Origin: an uncultured Bacteroides sp.
Lineage (GTDB): Bacteria > Bacteroidota > Bacteroidia > Bacteroidales > Bacteroidaceae
Reading direction: 5' to 3'
Assembly: GCA_959606905.1 (NCBI GenBank)
Contig: CAUHML010000072.1
Span: 1 to 15,167, forward strand
Length of the DNA stretch: 15,167 bases
The notes below the pieces were generated by a model. The model saw only the letters and a list, made by a program, of their open reading frames with translations. It did not search any database and was not told the origin of the DNA. A program made the position numbers and the translations under genes. Shown here piece by piece: positions 15,153 to 15,167 of this stretch. Every line of letters begins with the position of its first letter. Positions within the stretch are counted from its first letter, which is position 1.

Positions 15153-15167
15153 GTGAGCTATCGCTCG

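Overview
The window looks like a polysaccharide utilization locus (PUL) from a gut Bacteroides-type bacterium (Bacteroidota). The evidence is a SusC/SusD pair, a regulator built from propeller repeats, a triple-Tyr domain and an AraC domain, a TAnnTTTG-type promoter box, lipoproteins with acidic residues after the lipid-bearing cysteine, and A/T-rich intergenic DNA. No strain or named locus can be assigned from the sequence alone.

Layout. (1) 1-2231: the 3' part of a membrane-spanning sensor/regulator whose N-terminus lies outside the window. It has beta-propeller repeats, a Y_Y_Y domain, one membrane helix and a C-terminal AraC-type DNA-binding domain. It lacks the histidine kinase and receiver domains of a classical hybrid two-component system. 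(2) 2232-2811: about 580 bases without a convincing gene. They hold a long imperfect hairpin made of repeated 19-21 base units, a purine-rich tract, a perfect 36-base palindrome and a Bacteroides-type -7 box. (3) 2812-3327: an ECF sigma factor with no anti-sigma gene beside it, followed by a 133-base gap containing a doubtful 31-codon ORF. (4) 3461-11383: susC-like, susD-like, a lipoprotein with three Ig-like (Big_2) domains, and a polysaccharide-lyase-like lipoprotein (alginate lyase superfamily, possibly PL38), all tightly spaced. (5) A strong hairpin at 11413-11440, then a second pair of genes: a GH43 glycosidase and a GH88 unsaturated glucuronyl hydrolase. (6) A bidirectional terminator at about 14572-14622, then an unrelated convergent gene on the minus strand for an NlpE-like lipoprotein.

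Proposed division of labour (inference). The acidic residues after the lipobox cysteines suggest that the Big_2 protein and the lyase are exposed on the cell surface, beside the SusC/SusD import complex. The lyase would cut a uronic-acid-containing polysaccharide by beta-elimination, leaving 4,5-unsaturated uronic acid at the new non-reducing ends. SusCD would import the oligosaccharides. In the periplasm, GH88 would remove the unsaturated uronate and GH43 would remove xylose or arabinose units. This points to a glucuronate- and pentose-containing plant or microbial glycan, or a glucuronan-like polymer, but the true substrate cannot be read from the sequence.

The most unusual aspects are the regulation (a kinase-less membrane AraC regulator next to an ECF sigma factor that has no anti-sigma partner, upstream of a SusC that lacks the STN signalling domain) and the symmetrical DNA elements between the two regulators.
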